Below, one piece after another: positions 63,146 to 64,000 of a stretch of 64,000 nucleotides of DNA. The notes under the pieces were generated by a model. It made no database searches. It worked only from the letters and a program-made list of their open reading frames with translations, and was not told where the DNA came from. Source of the DNA: Deinococcus indicus (lineage in GTDB: Bacteria > Deinococcota > Deinococci > Deinococcales > Deinococcaceae); contig NZ_NHMK01000014.1 of NCBI RefSeq assembly GCF_002198095.1, forward strand, positions 173,501 to 237,500, written 5' to 3'. Position numbers and translations under genes: made by a program. Positions within the stretch are counted from its first letter, which is position 1; every line of letters begins with the position of its first letter.

Positions 63146-63174
63146 CGCGGCACTCCGGGGCGCAGATTCCACAT
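63142..63174 (-). CDS. Leaderless 10-aa mini-ORF ahead of the hypothetical gene
   Basis: ATG 63174 lies 7 nt after TAGACT and encodes [10 protein letters not shown], stopping with TGA 63144-63142. The stop overlaps TTG 63145 of the downstream frame as TTGA, the same layout as before yqeK and rsmD. Confidence 0.45.
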   Translation of the reverse strand: MWNLRPGVPR

Positions 63175-63228
63175 GGCGGCGAGTCTAGCGCATCCGTCTC
63201 CGGCGCCGCTCCCCCGCCCCGGTCAAAC

Positions 63229-63555
63229 CTAACCGGCCCCGCGCTCTCCGTCCGGGGCGTCCGGCGGGGCGAGCCAGTCCAGGTCCGGGCGGCCCAGACC
63301 GCCGGGCGGGCAGGTCCGGTCCAGGATCGCGTCGGCGCGTTCCAGGGCGAAGGTGCCCTCCACCTCGCGCTGAACGTGAATGAACGCCAGTCCCAGCAGG
63401 CGTTCCAGCACCGCCCAGGCCAGCGTGCCCGGCGGCTGCGCGTCGCGGGCGCGTTGCAGCAGCGTGGCGGTCAGGCGGTCGTCCCCGTCCGCGAAAGCCC
63501 GCGCGGCGGCCGGCGGGACCAGTGCGCGCAGGTCCGTCAGGTCAGGGTGCGCCAC
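63229..63555 (-). CDS. Small helical protein downstream of the UbiA-type gene
   Basis: 108 residues, all helical ([53 protein letters not shown]). No family recognised. GTG 63555 lies inside the 3' end of the prenyltransferase gene (19-nt overlap), so it is translated with it and could be an accessory protein of it. Confidence 0.6.
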   Translation of the reverse strand: MAHPDLTDLRALVPPAAARAFADGDDRLTATLLQRARDAQPPGTLAWAVLERLLGLAFIHVQREVEGTFALERADAILDRTCPPGGLGRPDLDWLAPPDAPDGERGAG

Positions 63556-64000
63556 GTCACGTCCACGATCACGCCGGCCAGCATGGTCAGCGCCAGCCAC
63601 ATGTTCGCGTCGAAGAACGCCACGTTCACGCGCGCCAGATCGTTCGGGTTCACGATGCGGTGCTCGAACAGCAGAATGCCGCCCATCGCCACCGCCGCGA
63701 GGTAGTACCAGAAGCTCGCGCCGGTCAGGACGCCCACCAGCAGCAGCAGCGCGAAGGTCAGCGCGTGACTGGCCGCCGCGATCCGCAGCGCCCGCGTGAT
63801 CCCGAAACGCGCCGGGATGCTCCGGATGCCGTTCGCCACGTCGAAATCGCGGTCCATGGTGGCGTAGATGACGTCCAAGCCGATCATCCAGAAGATCACG
63901 ACCGCCCACAGCGCCCACGCGCCCGGCGCGAACTCGCCGGTCACGGCGATCCACCCGCCGGCGGCCGCCGCGCCGTCCGTCACGCCCAGCCACGCGTGGC
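63537..64000 (-). CDS. UbiA-family prenyltransferase (5' end beyond window)
   Basis: About 154 C-terminal residues are visible, open to the window edge. The second Asp-rich motif [20 protein letters not shown] is diagnostic of UbiA/4-hydroxybenzoate-type prenyltransferases, with membrane helices around it ([56 protein letters not shown]). HAWLGVTDG before it also fits UbiA. Deinococcus makes menaquinone by the futalosine route, where the UbiA homologue MqnP adds the prenyl chain, so MqnP is likely. Confidence 0.88.
   Translation of the reverse strand, partial: HAWLGVTDGAAAAGGWIAVTGEFAPGAWALWAVVIFWMIGLDVIYATMDRDFDVANGIRSIPARFGITRALRIAAASHALTFALLLLVGVLTGASFWYYLAAVAMGGILLFEHRIVNPNDLARVNVAFFDANMWLALTMLAGVIVDVTWRTLT

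Overview
The window is a high-GC, gene-dense stretch of a bacterial chromosome that looks like Deinococcus. Support for that: a cinA-ligT(thpR)-recA operon with a DdrO/RDRM-like operator at its start, a Thermus/Deinococcus-type PilB with several GspE N-domains, small proteins of families I recall as Deinococcus-Thermus specific, an LptD/OstA-like protein, and very many genes whose start codon lies 5-9 nt after a TANNNT -10 box (leaderless mRNAs, known to be abundant in Deinococcus). No rRNA, tRNA, CRISPR, prophage or transposase gene was seen.

Layout. 1-5.2 kb: LptD/OstA-like envelope protein (cut by the window edge), SpoIID-domain protein, FAD oxidoreductase and a 440-bp non-coding, hairpin-rich gap. 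5.2-11.1 kb: ilvA behind an attenuator-like leader, a GNAT remnant, a Cys-rich copper-binding-type protein, then cinA-thpR-recA. 11.1-17.1 kb: a secreted protein, birA-bioY, a Fur-family regulator, MarC, HNH and HD proteins. 17.1-20.5 kb: a three-gene two-component locus. 20.7-27.9 kb: RNA and protein turnover (rnj, clpP-clpX, lon), with a recent duplication of the rnj 3' end around an inserted gene. 27.9-32 kb: pilB-pilT. 32-39.9 kb: metabolic and regulatory genes (pgeF, fabI, HxlR/quinone oxidoreductase divergon, M42 peptidase, IclR, dynamin-like GTPase). 40.1-43.7 kb: a minor-pseudopilin operon. 43.9-53.2 kb: acetyltransferase, UlaG-like hydrolase, cdaA-cdaR (c-di-AMP), yqeK-lcp-rsfS, an AT-rich orphan gene, small conserved proteins, rsmD-coaD. 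53.3-64 kb: metK, phoB-phoR-phoU, coaBC, argR, a second two-component pair, a class III nucleotide cyclase and the 3' part of a UbiA-type prenyltransferase.

Three layers are not explained by ordinary genes. (1) A family of ~133-bp MITE-like elements with TACGGANTCCG terminal inverted repeats. A filled/empty site pair created by the rnj duplication shows that insertion duplicates a TCA trinucleotide. Internal hairpins show compensatory changes between copies, and an element end supplies both the GGAG Shine-Dalgarno and the start codon of at least two genes. (2) Leaderless mini-ORFs placed just ahead of, and overlapping by NTGA or a few bases, the starts of cinA-recA, yqeK, rsmD and a small hypothetical gene, with weaker cases at lon and rnj. 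(3) Proteins that keep a family fold but lack its catalytic residues: the CinA C-domain, the CoaC half of CoaBC and an isochorismatase-like protein.

All calls come from reading the sequence; family assignments rest on remembered motifs, not on searches.
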